Assembly: GCA_964602845.1 (NCBI GenBank)
Contig: CAZRSW010000001.1
Coordinates: forward strand, 1 to 64,000
Direction: 5' to 3'
Source of the DNA: CAZRSW01 sp964602845
GTDB taxonomy: Bacteria > Chloroflexota > Dehalococcoidia > Lucifugimonadales > UBA826
Length of the DNA stretch: 64,000 nucleotides
The notes beneath the pieces were generated by a model that was not told the DNA's origin, searched no databases, and saw nothing but the letters and a program-made list of their open reading frames with translations. Shown here in pieces: positions 1 through 7,924 of the stretch (position 1 is its first letter; each line of letters begins with the position of its first letter). Made by a program: the position numbers and the translations under genes.

Positions 1-54
1 AGCGCGTTCTTGGTAAGAACGAGGTCAGCAGTTCAAATCTGCTTGTGGGCTCCA
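1..54 (+). tRNA. tRNA-Thr (GGT), 5' part cut off by the window
   Basis: The 3' two thirds of a tRNA are visible. The anticodon stem cgttc/gaacg encloses the seven-base loop ttggtaa, giving anticodon GGT. A T arm with ttcaaat loop and the acceptor strand ending in tcca follow, so CCA is encoded. A threonine tRNA directly ahead of tuf is a common bacterial arrangement. The D arm and 5' acceptor strand lie outside the window. Confidence 0.9.
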
Positions 55-76
55 GGTAAGTTTAGAGGAGAATAAA

Positions 77-1276
77 TTGGCTAAGCAGGTATTTGATAGA
101 AGCAAACCTCATTTAAATGTGGGTACGATAGGTCACGTGGATCATGGTAAAACGACTCTGACGGCCGCGATCTCGTCGGTCTTGGCCTCTGAAGGGCTCG
201 CAGATTTTCGGGCCTTTGATACGATCGATAACGCTCCTGAAGAAAAAGAAAGAGGCGTCACTATAGCGATCACCCATGTCGAGTATGAGACAGAGAGCCG
301 GCATTATGCGCACGTGGATTGTCCTGGCCACGCGGATTACATAAAGAATATGATCACCGGGGCGGCTCAGATGGATGGAGCGATCTTGGTGGTAAGTGCT
401 CCGGATGGTCCTATGCCTCAGACAAGGGAGCATATCCTCCTGGCTAGGCAGGTGGAAGTTCCGAGATTGATTGTTGCTTTGAACAAAGTGGATATGATGG
501 ATGATGAGGAATTGTTAGAACTTGTCGAATTGGAGATGAGGGAATTGTTGAATGAATATGACTTCCCTGGAGATGATATTCCTTTTGTTAGAGTAAGTGC
601 ACTAAATGCTTTGGAGAGTGAGGATAAAGGTAGAGAAAGTGAATGGGGGAAAGGTATATGGGAATTAATGGCAGCTGTAGATGACTATATTCCTATACCT
701 GATCGGCCAAAAGATCAACCGTTCCTGATGCCAGTGGAGGATGTATTTGGCATAAAAGGGAGAGGTACTGTAGTTACTGGAAGAGTAGAAAAGGGTATTG
801 TCAACGTAGGCGAGGAAGTTGAGGTAGTGGGAATAAAGGATACTTATACCACTACTGTTACAGGTGTGGAGATGTTTCACAAGACCTTGGACACTGGAGA
901 GCCTGGAGATGCCGTTGGAGTTCTACTCAGAGGAGTGGACAGGGAAGATATAGAAAGAGGTCAGGTCCTTTGCAAACCGGGTAGTATTCAGCCCCATACA
1001 GAATATGAAGCTCAGGTGTATGTGTTAGGTAAGGATGAAGGCGGGAGGCATACGCCATTCTTTAATGGTTATAAACCACAGTTTTATATAAGGACCACCG
1101 ACGTAACGGGGGAGATCCAATTACCTGATGGGGTAGAGATGGTGATGCCTGGTGACAACATAGAAATGAATGTTAAGTTGATCACCCCGGTTGCACTAGA
1201 TGAACAGTTGAGATTTGCTGTTCGGGAAGGTGGCAGAACAGTTGGGTCCGGAGTTATTACCAAGATACTTACTTGA
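77..1276 (+). CDS. tuf: Translation elongation factor EF-Tu
   Basis: GTPase that delivers aminoacyl-tRNA to the ribosomal A site in the cytoplasm. The 399-residue protein has the normal length. The P-loop GHVDHGKT is at residues 19-26, followed by the DCPGH and NKVD nucleotide-binding motifs and then the two beta-barrel domains, ending in VGSGVITKI. The start is TTG, with gaggag a few bases upstream. It lies 22 bases after tRNA-Thr and heads the run rpmG-secE-nusG-rplKAJL, so it is probably co-transcribed with the tRNA. The ortholog call is essentially certain. Confidence 0.98.
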   Translation: MAKQVFDRSKPHLNVGTIGHVDHGKTTLTAAISSVLASEGLADFRAFDTIDNAPEEKERGVTIAITHVEYETESRHYAHVDCPGHADYIKNMITGAAQMDGAILVVSAPDGPMPQTREHILLARQVEVPRLIVALNKVDMMDDEELLELVELEMRELLNEYDFPGDDIPFVRVSALNALESEDKGRESEWGKGIWELMAAVDDYIPIPDRPKDQPFLMPVEDVFGIKGRGTVVTGRVEKGIVNVGEEVEVVGIKDTYTTTVTGVEMFHKTLDTGEPGDAVGVLLRGVDREDIERGQVLCKPGSIQPHTEYEAQVYVLGKDEGGRHTPFFNGYKPQFYIRTTDVTGEIQLPDGVEMVMPGDNIEMNVKLITPVALDEQLRFAVREGGRTVGSGVITKILT

Positions 1277-1367
1277 ACTTCATATCAGAGTAACTATCAC
1301 TAATAGCGTAATGGCGTTAAAGTTACCTAAAGTGTGCGTATTTCTGGAATATTGAGGGATATACAAT

Positions 1368-1535
1368 ATGGCTAGAAGAGGGGAAAATAGAATACTGGTG
1401 ACATTTGGATGTGAGGATTGTAGGGACCGCACGTATCATTCCAGCAAGAGTCGGAGAAACGATCCAGAGAGAATAGAATTAAAGAAGTACTGTCCTCGAT
1501 GCAGACGACATACCCTTCACAAGGAAGTGCGATAG
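1368..1535 (+). CDS. rpmG: 50S ribosomal protein L33
   Basis: A 55-residue basic protein of the large ribosomal subunit. It is the zinc-ribbon form: C15-x2-C18 and C42-x2-C45 are both intact, so zinc binding is expected. It begins MARRGENRIL and ends TLHKEVR. The stop codon is one base ahead of the secE start, which implies one transcript and probably coupled translation. The position between tuf and secE is conserved in many bacteria; the tRNA-Trp sometimes found here was not seen. Confidence 0.95.
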   Translation: MARRGENRILVTFGCEDCRDRTYHSSKSRRNDPERIELKKYCPRCRRHTLHKEVR

Positions 1536-1536
1536 A

Positions 1537-1749
1537 ATGCAACAGAGATTTGGAGCTAGATCAGCAAGACGAGCTGTAAATTTGCGTTTCTTTGGAGAGG
1601 TTGTTGGGGAGTTGAAGAGGGTTACCTGGCCGACCCGCCAGGAGACTATGCGTCTTACACTGATGGTGCTTGCAGTGTCGGCTGCTATAGGGGTTTTTTT
1701 AGGGGTGGCGGACCTAGTGTATGGGTGGGTATTTGGATTTATCTTATAG
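1537..1749 (+). CDS. secE: Preprotein translocase subunit SecE
   Basis: Small membrane subunit of the SecYEG channel. The 70-residue protein has the SecE signature: an amphipathic segment with ELKRVTWPTRQET at about residues 27-39, followed by one transmembrane helix (about 41-65). This is the single-helix form usual outside the gammaproteobacteria. It sits one base after rpmG and just ahead of nusG, the classical secE-nusG pairing. Confidence 0.95.
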   Translation: MQQRFGARSARRAVNLRFFGEVVGELKRVTWPTRQETMRLTLMVLAVSAAIGVFLGVADLVYGWVFGFIL

Positions 1750-1760
1750 GTGTAGTGGGT

Positions 1761-2324
1761 ATGCCGAATAAACAAGAACAAGAAAACAAGAGATGGTACA
1801 TCATACATGCCTATTCTGGACAAGAGGATAGGGTAAGGAAGAATTTAGAACAACGCGTCGCGACTATGGATGTGGAAGATAAAATTTTTCAGGTGGTGGT
1901 GCCGACAGAGGAACAAGTGGAATTCAAGGATGGACAGAAGACAACCGTGGAAAAACGGGTGTTCCCTGGGTATATCCTGGTCGAAATGTTTATGGATGAT
2001 GAGAGTTGGTATGTAGTAAGGAACACTCCTGGGGTCACGGGTTTCGTGTCAGCGGAAGATGATAGTGATGGAAGGCCTAAGCCTGTACCTCTTGAACAAA
2101 GCGAAGTAGACAATATTTTGAAACAGATAGATTCCGATGAACCTAGAGTTAGGGTAGGTTTTGCCAAAGGTGAAACTGTACGGATTACAGAAGGGCCATT
2201 TGTGGATTTCATGGGAGCAGTTGATGAGGTTTATCCTGATAGGGCAAAGGTGAAGGTACTCGTATCATTTTTCGGAAGGGAAACCCCTGTTGAAATGGAC
2301 TTTCTTCAGTTGGAAAAATCCTAA
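1761..2324 (+). CDS. nusG: Transcription termination/antitermination factor NusG
   Basis: Binds RNA polymerase and links transcription to Rho or the ribosome. The N-terminal NGN domain starts at RWYIIHAYSGQE and includes FPGYILVEM; a C-terminal KOW domain begins at about GETVRITEGPF. I placed the start at ATG 1761 (187 residues). The frame is open from 1725, but those 12 extra codons overlap the secE 3' end and do not resemble NusG. No strong Shine-Dalgarno sequence is visible, so coupling to secE is likely. Confidence 0.95.
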   Translation: MPNKQEQENKRWYIIHAYSGQEDRVRKNLEQRVATMDVEDKIFQVVVPTEEQVEFKDGQKTTVEKRVFPGYILVEMFMDDESWYVVRNTPGVTGFVSAEDDSDGRPKPVPLEQSEVDNILKQIDSDEPRVRVGFAKGETVRITEGPFVDFMGAVDEVYPDRAKVKVLVSFFGRETPVEMDFLQLEKS

Positions 2325-2339
2325 TGTTAGGAAAATATA

Positions 2340-2780
2340 ATGGCTAGTAAAGTTATTGGATTGATAAAATTGCAGATTGAGGCCGGAAAAGCAACTCCTG
2401 CACCTCCCATAGGTCCAGCCTTGGGACAACATGGGGTTAACATTATGGGGTTTGTGAAAGAGTACAATGAACGGACCTCCTCGTTGTCTGGAACAATTGT
2501 CCCTGTTGAGATAACAGTTTTTGAGGATAGGTCTTTTAGTTTTATTATCAAAAGTCCTCCAGCATCGGATCTTTTACGCAAAGCGGCTGGAGTCGAGAAA
2601 GGTAGTGGAAGCCCAAGAATGGAGAAAGTCGGGATAATAGGCCGTGACAAGGTGAAGGAAATAGCAGAAACGAAGATGAAGGACTTAAACGCTGTCGACA
2701 TTGAAGGTGCTATGAAAATCATTGAAGGAACTGCTCGAAGTATGGGTATCCAAGTTGAGGGGGTTGACACTGATGCTTAG
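2340..2780 (+). CDS. rplK: 50S ribosomal protein L11
   Basis: Large-subunit protein of the GTPase-associated centre, normal length at 146 residues. The N-terminal signature IKLQIEAGKATPAPPIGPAL and the C-terminal RNA-binding domain ending TARSMGIQVEG are clear. It is followed within 14 bases by rplA. Long open frames on the opposite strand here are coding shadows. Confidence 0.97.
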   Translation: MASKVIGLIKLQIEAGKATPAPPIGPALGQHGVNIMGFVKEYNERTSSLSGTIVPVEITVFEDRSFSFIIKSPPASDLLRKAAGVEKGSGSPRMEKVGIIGRDKVKEIAETKMKDLNAVDIEGAMKIIEGTARSMGIQVEGVDTDA

Positions 2781-2794
2781 TGGAGGACTACGAA

Positions 2795-3508
2795 ATGGTT
2801 AAGCGTGGTAAAAGATATAACGCTGCGTTAGCTTCTTTGGAACCTGATTCTGTTTATTCTGCTCAGGATGCGGTTTCCATCGTAAAAAAGAATGCAACAT
2901 CGAAGTTTGATGAGACGATAGAATTACACCTAAAGACTGGGGCAGATCCGAGGCATGCAGACCAGATGCTTAGGGGGATTTCAATCCTACCACATGGGAC
3001 TGGCAAGAATGTTCGGACACTAGTTTTTTGCGAGGGAGATGCAATTGATATAGCTCTTGGTGCGGGGGCGGAATATGCAGGGAGTGATGAATTAATAAGT
3101 GATGTGGAGGGTGGCTGGCTAGAGTTCGATGTATCAATAGCGACCCCCGATATAATGGGTAAAATTAGTAAGCTTGGTAGAATTTTAGGTCGTAAGGGTC
3201 TGATGCCGAATCCGAGGACAGGAACCGTGGTCCCTCCAGATGACATCGCTAAAGCTGTCGAAGATTCTAAGAAGGGAAGGATAGAGTTTAAGCTAGATCG
3301 AAATGCGATAGTGCATGTCCCTATTGGAAAGGCTAGTTTTGAAGAACAGAAACTCATCGATAACCTTGCTACTTTAATGGACACTTTATTAAGGGCTAAA
3401 CCTAGTGGAGTTAAGGGGGATTTTCTGAAAACTGCATTTTTGACAACTACCATGGGGCCTAGTGTTTCCTTGGATATTGCAGATATTTCAAATCTTGAAG
3501 TAAAATAG
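2795..3508 (+). CDS. rplA: 50S ribosomal protein L1
   Basis: L1-stalk protein that helps release deacylated tRNA, and in many bacteria a translational repressor of its own operon. I chose ATG 2795 (237 residues, MVKRGKRYNAAL) because ggagg lies 8 bases upstream and L1 proteins begin this way; the frame is open from a GTG at 2780. The signature around KGLMPNPRTGTVV is intact. The L10 leader follows directly. Confidence 0.96.
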   Translation: MVKRGKRYNAALASLEPDSVYSAQDAVSIVKKNATSKFDETIELHLKTGADPRHADQMLRGISILPHGTGKNVRTLVFCEGDAIDIALGAGAEYAGSDELISDVEGGWLEFDVSIATPDIMGKISKLGRILGRKGLMPNPRTGTVVPPDDIAKAVEDSKKGRIEFKLDRNAIVHVPIGKASFEEQKLIDNLATLMDTLLRAKPSGVKGDFLKTAFLTTTMGPSVSLDIADISNLEVK

Positions 3509-3527
3509 AGTCTTAAAACGAAATAAT

Positions 3528-3645
3528 AATTGGCCAGAGACAGTGGGTTTCGTAGCAGATATCGCAACGGATTAAAGGATCAGCGCCCGCCTAGGCGAAG
3601 CATTCATGCGATAGAATTCGTTGGTACGTTATGTTTATATCTTCG
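3528..3645 (+). promoter_or_regulatory. Ribosomal protein L10 leader
   Basis: The 205-base gap between rplA and rplJ resembles the L10 leader family. It has an agacagtgggttt segment and, about 50 bases on, cagcgcccgcctaggcgaag, corresponding by eye to the conserved kink-turn strands bound by the L10(L12)4 complex. It ends in the hairpin at 3646-3672. In other bacteria, excess L10-L12 bound here represses rplJ-rplL. The match is from memory of the family; a covariance search would settle it. Confidence 0.75.
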
Positions 3646-3672
3646 CCCTGGCTTAAGTCGCCAGGGTTTTTT
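3646..3672 (+). terminator. Intrinsic terminator/attenuator ahead of rplJ
   Basis: The stem ccctggc/gccaggg with a short loop is followed by six T residues, a textbook Rho-independent terminator. Its place between the L10 leader and rplJ suggests attenuation that adjusts L10/L12 output relative to L11/L1. Confidence 0.85.
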
Positions 3673-3713
3673 ATTGTGAATTGAGTGGATGGGACAAGTT
3701 TTAGGAGGTCGTT

Positions 3714-4241
3714 ATGCCGACGGAGGCTAAGGCAGTAGAGATAGAAAAAATAAAGAGTTTTCTAGAAGATAGTTCTATAGTTATCTCGACGGATTATTCC
3801 GGTTTGAATGTTTCTGATATTAATCTTCTGAGAAAGATGCTTCGAGACAGTGGGGTGAAATACAGAGTCATTAAGAATACTCTGCTGATAAAGGTGGCTG
3901 AGGATATTGATAGACCCGAAATTAAAAACTTAGCAGATGGTCCAACGGGGATAGTTTTTGGATATGGTGACACCCAGATTCCGGCTAAGATATTATCAGA
4001 GTTTAAGAAAATTAGTGCATCAGATTTGAAGATTCGGTTCGGGATCATGGGGGATCAATTACTCACCTCAGATCAGATCGATGAACTTGCTTCTCTACCA
4101 TCAAAAGAGGAGTTAGTGTCAAAACTGGTTGGTCAATTGTATGGACAAATGAGCGGGCTTGTATACGCGTTGAATAGGCCGATCTCTGGTTTGGTGTGGG
4201 CTTTACAATTTCATTTGGAACGAGAAAATCCTAAAGGTTAG
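3714..4241 (+). CDS. rplJ: 50S ribosomal protein L10
   Basis: Base of the ribosomal stalk that binds the L7/L12 dimers. The 175-residue protein starts at ATG 3714 behind a strong aggagg. It has the KAVEIEKIKSFLE opening, the YSGLNVSDINLLRK segment and the helical C-terminal tail that docks L12. rplL follows after 41 bases. Expression is probably set by the leader and attenuator upstream. Confidence 0.96.
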   Translation: MPTEAKAVEIEKIKSFLEDSSIVISTDYSGLNVSDINLLRKMLRDSGVKYRVIKNTLLIKVAEDIDRPEIKNLADGPTGIVFGYGDTQIPAKILSEFKKISASDLKIRFGIMGDQLLTSDQIDELASLPSKEELVSKLVGQLYGQMSGLVYALNRPISGLVWALQFHLERENPKG

Positions 4242-4282
4242 ATTCAGAATTAAGTGGATAATATATAAGGAGAAAGTCAAAT

Positions 4283-4672
4283 ATGGCGCTGTCGAAAGAA
4301 GAAATATTTGAGGCGATCAAGGAGCTGCCAGTTTTGGAACTGGCAGGTTTAGTAAAGGATTTGGAAGAGGAGTTTGGTGTAAGTGCTGCTCCTCCTGTTG
4401 CGATGGCCACAGTTCAAGGTGTTGCAGGCACGGCTGATGCAGCAGCAGAGGAAGAGGAAAAGTCCGATTTTTCTGTTAACTTGAAAGAGATAGGACCTAA
4501 TAAAATTAATGTTATAAAGGCTGTTAGAGCTGCCACAACATTGGGCCTCAAGGAAGCTAAAGATCTTGTGGAGAGTGCTCCAACCGCCGTTAAAGAGGGC
4601 GTTAATAAAGAAGATGCGGATGAATTGAAAGCTCAGCTAGAAGAAGCAGGCGCAGTTGTTGAGGTTTCGTAA
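4283..4672 (+). CDS. rplL: 50S ribosomal protein L7/L12
   Basis: Stalk protein that recruits translational GTPases. The 129-residue protein has the N-terminal dimerisation helices, an Ala/Glu-rich hinge (about residues 40-62) and the C-terminal domain with INVIKAVRAATTLGLKEAKD. Shine-Dalgarno aaggaga precedes the ATG. It is the last gene of the ribosomal block: a convergent gene follows and rpoB is not here. The gap holds only a weak hairpin without a T run. Confidence 0.97.
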   Translation: MALSKEEIFEAIKELPVLELAGLVKDLEEEFGVSAAPPVAMATVQGVAGTADAAAEEEEKSDFSVNLKEIGPNKINVIKAVRAATTLGLKEAKDLVESAPTAVKEGVNKEDADELKAQLEEAGAVVEVS

Positions 4673-4720
4673 GCCGTAAGAGTATCTACGGATTACTTGC
4701 TGCCTGAACAAACACTCTGC

Positions 4721-5992
4721 TCAGTCTCTTACGAATGGCACTATTTTTGGGCCTTCCGGTAGGACGCAAATGGTAGCTTCTGGCCCTATTTTCTCAAGCA
4801 ATTGAAAAACAGTATCTGATATGTTGTCTATGGGCGTAATATGAGCTTTAAGTATTTGTTCGTCGCTTAAGCCACCGGATTTCAAATAAACATCAGCTAA
4901 CGTTTGTATTTTAGCCTGTATTTGGACTTGCCATTGGTCAAGCCGTTCGTGACCTGCCCCGTTTATCACCGCTAATAGTTCTTTGGGCGAGGATTTCGAA
5001 CCTAGTAGCTGACCATAGTTACCATGGTCTGGGATGCCTTCCCCGCATTCTGAGGCGCATAATATGCTACCTCTATTTTTTACCACTTGTGCTGCGGCAG
5101 ACATACCTTTTACCGATTGGTATAGGTTTAAATCTGCAGGGTAACCTCCACTGCTGGTAACGACGATGTCAAATTTATGTTCGACCTTTCTCATGGATGT
5201 GCTGGTGATGAACTGGCAGGCAGCTCTATGGGTCTTGAGTGGGTTACCAGCGTATACGCTGGTAATACCCTGATCTTTGTTAGTCGTAACATCTATACTA
5301 AAATCTATAGATGCCATTTGTGCGATTTCCTTAATGGATTCATGAATTGGATTCCCCTCGGTAATTCCCCACACGGCCTTTCGATGATTAATCATATCCG
5401 AACTATGCAACTCCATGATTGTTTTGAACCCGGCTAGGCCTGGAGCGACCATCTTGGGGCCACCGCTAAATCCGGCGAAAAAATGAGGTTGTACCAGGCT
5501 GATTGCAATCTTGGTCTGACATTCAAGCCACTGTTTGTTTAGGAGTACGGGGATGCCATTAGTCAAATTCCCTATTTTTTCAAGGTTGTGTGCGTCAAAA
5601 GCGTCATGGCAAACGATTCTGTAGTCAGAATCTAAGATCTGTTTCCCTAGGATTGTTTCAAGGTCATCAGAATTAGTTGATCGATGAGTACCCGTTGCAA
5701 TGAATATTGTAATTTTAGATGGGGGGACATGTTTGAGCTCGTTCAGAACAATTGGCAGTATACGGGAGGTTGGAACGGGACGGGTAATGTCGCATACACT
5801 GATTCCAATGGTAGGAATGTCTTGACATATATCCCTCAATGATGGGGTACCTACTGGATTTCTAAGAGCAGCCTTTAATGCGTCATTTTGTTCTGGCAGT
5901 GATGGAATGTCCTGAGGTTGGATGACTGTAGTCACATGTTCTGGCAAATCAACCTTTAAGTTGGTTTTACCATATGATAATGCTACCTCCAT
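4721..5992 (-). CDS. larA: LarA-type nickel-dependent racemase (lactate racemase family)
   Basis: A 423-residue member of the LarA family, which uses a nickel-pincer nucleotide for racemisation or epimerisation of 2-hydroxy acids. All four residues expected from Lactiplantibacillus LarA are present with the right spacing: H103 in GTHR, H170 and K180 in HFFAGFSGGPK, and H196 sixteen residues after the lysine; DITRPVP is at 68-74. The substrate cannot be read from sequence, since the family covers several hydroxy acids. The cofactor genes larB, larC and larE are not in the window. It follows an M20 peptidase on the same strand after 33 bases. Confidence 0.85.
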   Translation of the reverse strand: MEVALSYGKTNLKVDLPEHVTTVIQPQDIPSLPEQNDALKAALRNPVGTPSLRDICQDIPTIGISVCDITRPVPTSRILPIVLNELKHVPPSKITIFIATGTHRSTNSDDLETILGKQILDSDYRIVCHDAFDAHNLEKIGNLTNGIPVLLNKQWLECQTKIAISLVQPHFFAGFSGGPKMVAPGLAGFKTIMELHSSDMINHRKAVWGITEGNPIHESIKEIAQMASIDFSIDVTTNKDQGITSVYAGNPLKTHRAACQFITSTSMRKVEHKFDIVVTSSGGYPADLNLYQSVKGMSAAAQVVKNRGSILCASECGEGIPDHGNYGQLLGSKSSPKELLAVINGAGHERLDQWQVQIQAKIQTLADVYLKSGGLSDEQILKAHITPIDNISDTVFQLLEKIGPEATICVLPEGPKIVPFVRD

Positions 5993-6025
5993 GTTATAGT
6001 TGCCTCCGGCCCGGTCTGCTAAACC

Positions 6026-7102
6026 CTATACTCTTAACAATGTCTCACAAAGATGTGCAGCGTCAACTAGGTCTGGTATGGTAACGAACTCCCGCGTTGT
6101 ATGCATGCCATTGTCGGCCATCCCTACAACCACTGAGCTTATACCGTTGAGTCGGAATACGTTACCGTCAGTTCCTCCTCCTGACGGTTTCATCGTTGGC
6201 TTCAGCCCTAGCTTTTTTAGGGCGTGTTTTACTCTAGTTGTTGCTGGGTCATCATCTGAAAGGTTGTACATTTCGAATTCCGTGTGGAGATGATCATCTA
6301 GAATAGCCTCTGGATAGAGGGATCTCACTTCTTTGAGCGCGACTTGGATATCGGCGCTAATTTCATCTAAATTTTCTATATTACTGCTCCTGAATTCACC
6401 TCTTATGATTGTGGTCTCTGCTACGGTATTTCTTACACTTCCCCCTTCTATAGTTCCAATGTTGAAGGTGGTGTTTTTATCCAGCCTTCCCTGTGGAAAT
6501 CGTGTAATTAATTCCGCCGCCACCTTTATTGCTGACAATCCCTTTTCTGGCTCAACTCCTGCATGGGCTGAACGACCAGTGATTTCTATGTCGAATCCTA
6601 TGTAAGTTGGGCTAGATGAGGTTATCTGGCTGACAGGACCCTCACCATCGAATATCACCGCTTCTTTAGAGGAAATAAGGCTAAAGTCAAGATTTCTGGC
6701 TCCTACTAGTCCGATTTCTTCTTCTCTTGTAAATACCAGTTCAACCGGGCGTGATTCCACATTATCTTCTTGGATGGAATTTAACGCTTCCAATATGGCA
6801 GCTACTCCCGCTTTACAATCCCCTCCAACGATGGTTGTCCCATCTGACACAATTTTGTCTTCATGCACTTTAGGTTTGATGCCTCTTCCTGGTTCAACAG
6901 TATCCATGTGAGCAGAGAGAAGTATGGGCTGACCCTCACCTTTGGTTGCTATCAAGTTATTGTAATCATCTCTAGTTGTTTGGAAATCTAAAGATACTAG
7001 CCTTTGGGTTAAATCTATGGCCATATCTTCTTCTTCCCCAGAAGGGCTGTCAATTTCTGCGAGTTCGCAGAATGTTTTTACGAGCCGTTCCCTGTTTATC
7101 AT
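6026..7102 (-). CDS. M20 family metallopeptidase (PepT-like)
   Basis: Zinc-dependent exopeptidase or deacylase of the M20 family, 358 residues. Metal and catalytic residues are visible: H65 and D67 in SAHMDTVEPG, D95 in GGDCKAG, and E128/E129 in TREEEIG. The dimerisation/lid domain follows (GRSAHAGVEPEKG) and the C-terminal catalytic part has GGGTDGNVF and a final histidine in GMHTTREF. The order resembles tripeptidase T-like proteins, but M20 substrates vary widely. No signal peptide is seen, so it is cytoplasmic. Divergent from the redoxin gene at 7226. Confidence 0.85.
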   Translation of the reverse strand: MINRERLVKTFCELAEIDSPSGEEEDMAIDLTQRLVSLDFQTTRDDYNNLIATKGEGQPILLSAHMDTVEPGRGIKPKVHEDKIVSDGTTIVGGDCKAGVAAILEALNSIQEDNVESRPVELVFTREEEIGLVGARNLDFSLISSKEAVIFDGEGPVSQITSSSPTYIGFDIEITGRSAHAGVEPEKGLSAIKVAAELITRFPQGRLDKNTTFNIGTIEGGSVRNTVAETTIIRGEFRSSNIENLDEISADIQVALKEVRSLYPEAILDDHLHTEFEMYNLSDDDPATTRVKHALKKLGLKPTMKPSGGGTDGNVFRLNGISSVVVGMADNGMHTTREFVTIPDLVDAAHLCETLLRV

Positions 7103-7211
7103 ATGTTACCCCTCTTGAAAATGAGATTCACTCATTCTACGATTTGTCATCCTTGTAGTCCACCGAGAATTTTGTCACGCCTTGGTTCTCTTAGATACTT
7201 TTAGCCTTTCT

Positions 7212-7219
7212 GCTAGAAT
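7212..7219 (+). promoter_or_regulatory. Possible extended -10 promoter of the redoxin gene
   Basis: tgctagaat fits an extended -10 element (TGn plus TAGAAT). It ends seven bases before ATG 7226, so the transcript could be leaderless if that ATG is used. No clear -35 is seen. Confidence 0.4.
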
Positions 7220-7225
7220 TAATCC

Positions 7226-7792
7226 ATGTGGGCCATAAAGATGTTGGTGATAACTTCTTTAACATCAGTCTTAATAACTATCAATAGTTCCTGTAGATCA
7301 GATAATGTTTCTTTGTCGGACCACGATTCGACTGCTGGTGGGTTTATATCTGAAGAAGTGGCTTTGGTAGGTAATAATGTGGGTGAGGCAGCGCCCTATT
7401 TCCAACTAAGGACTACAAATGGGACTCTAACGTCCAATGAAATAGCTTCAAATACCCGTCCTACGGTGTTGTTTTTTGCGGCCTCATATTGAGGGACTTG
7501 TCGCTCCGAGTTCGGTGCCATGCAGAGGGAATACAAGGATCAAAGTCATGAATTTGACGTATTTGTGATTGGCTTTGACCCCACGGAAAGTCTTATTCAA
7601 TTGAGTCAGACATTCAGGAGCGATATTTCTCGATGGGTCGTTGCCTTGCCATCCAAGAATATGATTGCCGACTTTGGAGTGAAATCACAATCTACTAAGC
7701 TGTTGCTGAATGAAAGGAATGTAATAGTTCGTAAAGATGGTTATGGCCAAGGTAATGTTGTCGAGTGGGTGGAAGCGTTGAAGGCTTATTAG
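7226..7792 (+). CDS. Secreted thioredoxin-fold (redoxin) selenoprotein candidate, UGA read as Sec89
   Basis: One open frame runs from 7226 to 7792 apart from a single TGA at 7490-7492. Read through, it is a 188-residue redoxin: a hydrophobic N-terminus with a possible lipidation cysteine at C23, a redoxin domain from about residue 48, and the active site FFAASY-U-GTCRSE. The UGA replaces exactly the first cysteine of the CxxC motif, giving U89-x-x-C92, and downstream sequence remains a coherent thioredoxin fold to a normal stop. A SECIS-like hairpin follows the UGA. Role inferred: extracytoplasmic thiol/peroxide redox chemistry. ATG 7241 is an alternative start. A nonsense mutation in a CxxC protein is the main alternative. 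The adjacent importer of the putative selenate family supports Sec. Confidence 0.8.
7503..7518 (+). promoter_or_regulatory. Putative bacterial SECIS element of the redoxin gene
   Basis: gctccg/cggtgc pairs with one U-U mismatch around the loop agtt. The loop starts 16 bases after the TGA and has G as its second base. This fits the bacterial SECIS consensus as I recall it (loop 16-37 bases from UGA, G among the first two loop bases). A competing 7-bp hairpin, 7494-7500 with 7507-7513, closes a six-base loop nearer the UGA. Confidence 0.6.
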
Positions 7793-7833
7793 ACTTTCTT
7801 ATAGGTCAACCAAACAACATAATAAAATAGATA

Positions 7834-7862
7834 GTTACATAAGCATAACCTTATATTATAAT
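7834..7862 (+). promoter_or_regulatory. Candidate sigma-70 promoter of the ABC importer operon
   Basis: gttaca, a 17-base spacer, then a perfect tataat at 7857-7862. It lies in the AT-rich gap after the redoxin gene and about 60 bases ahead of the binding-protein ATG, so the transporter may have its own promoter. Confidence 0.55.
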
Positions 7863-7924
7863 CTGCCTACCATTTTTGATGAACGCTCTGGTTTGTCAAA
7901 TAATTTGAATGGTACGGGGTTTTT

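Noticed and set aside
1277..1367. tRNA-Trp between tuf and rpmG
   Set aside because: The gap has imperfect stems but no cloverleaf, no TTC-containing T loop and no CCA end.
1725..1760. Earlier NusG start overlapping secE
   Set aside because: The 12 extra residues are the secE transmembrane end read in another frame and do not resemble NusG.
2863..3567. Long minus-strand frame of 234 codons opposite rplA
   Set aside because: It is antisense to a clear L1 gene, lacks recognisable motifs and follows from codon bias of the sense gene.
4673..4720. Terminator between rplL and larA
   Set aside because: Only a five-pair hairpin (ccgta/tacgg) with no T run; too weak to call.
7226..7792. Two separate genes, or a pseudogene broken by a stop codon
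   Set aside because: The TGA sits exactly on the CxxC first cysteine, the frame is continuous, the downstream half remains a good redoxin and a SECIS-like hairpin follows. Kept only as the alternative explanation.
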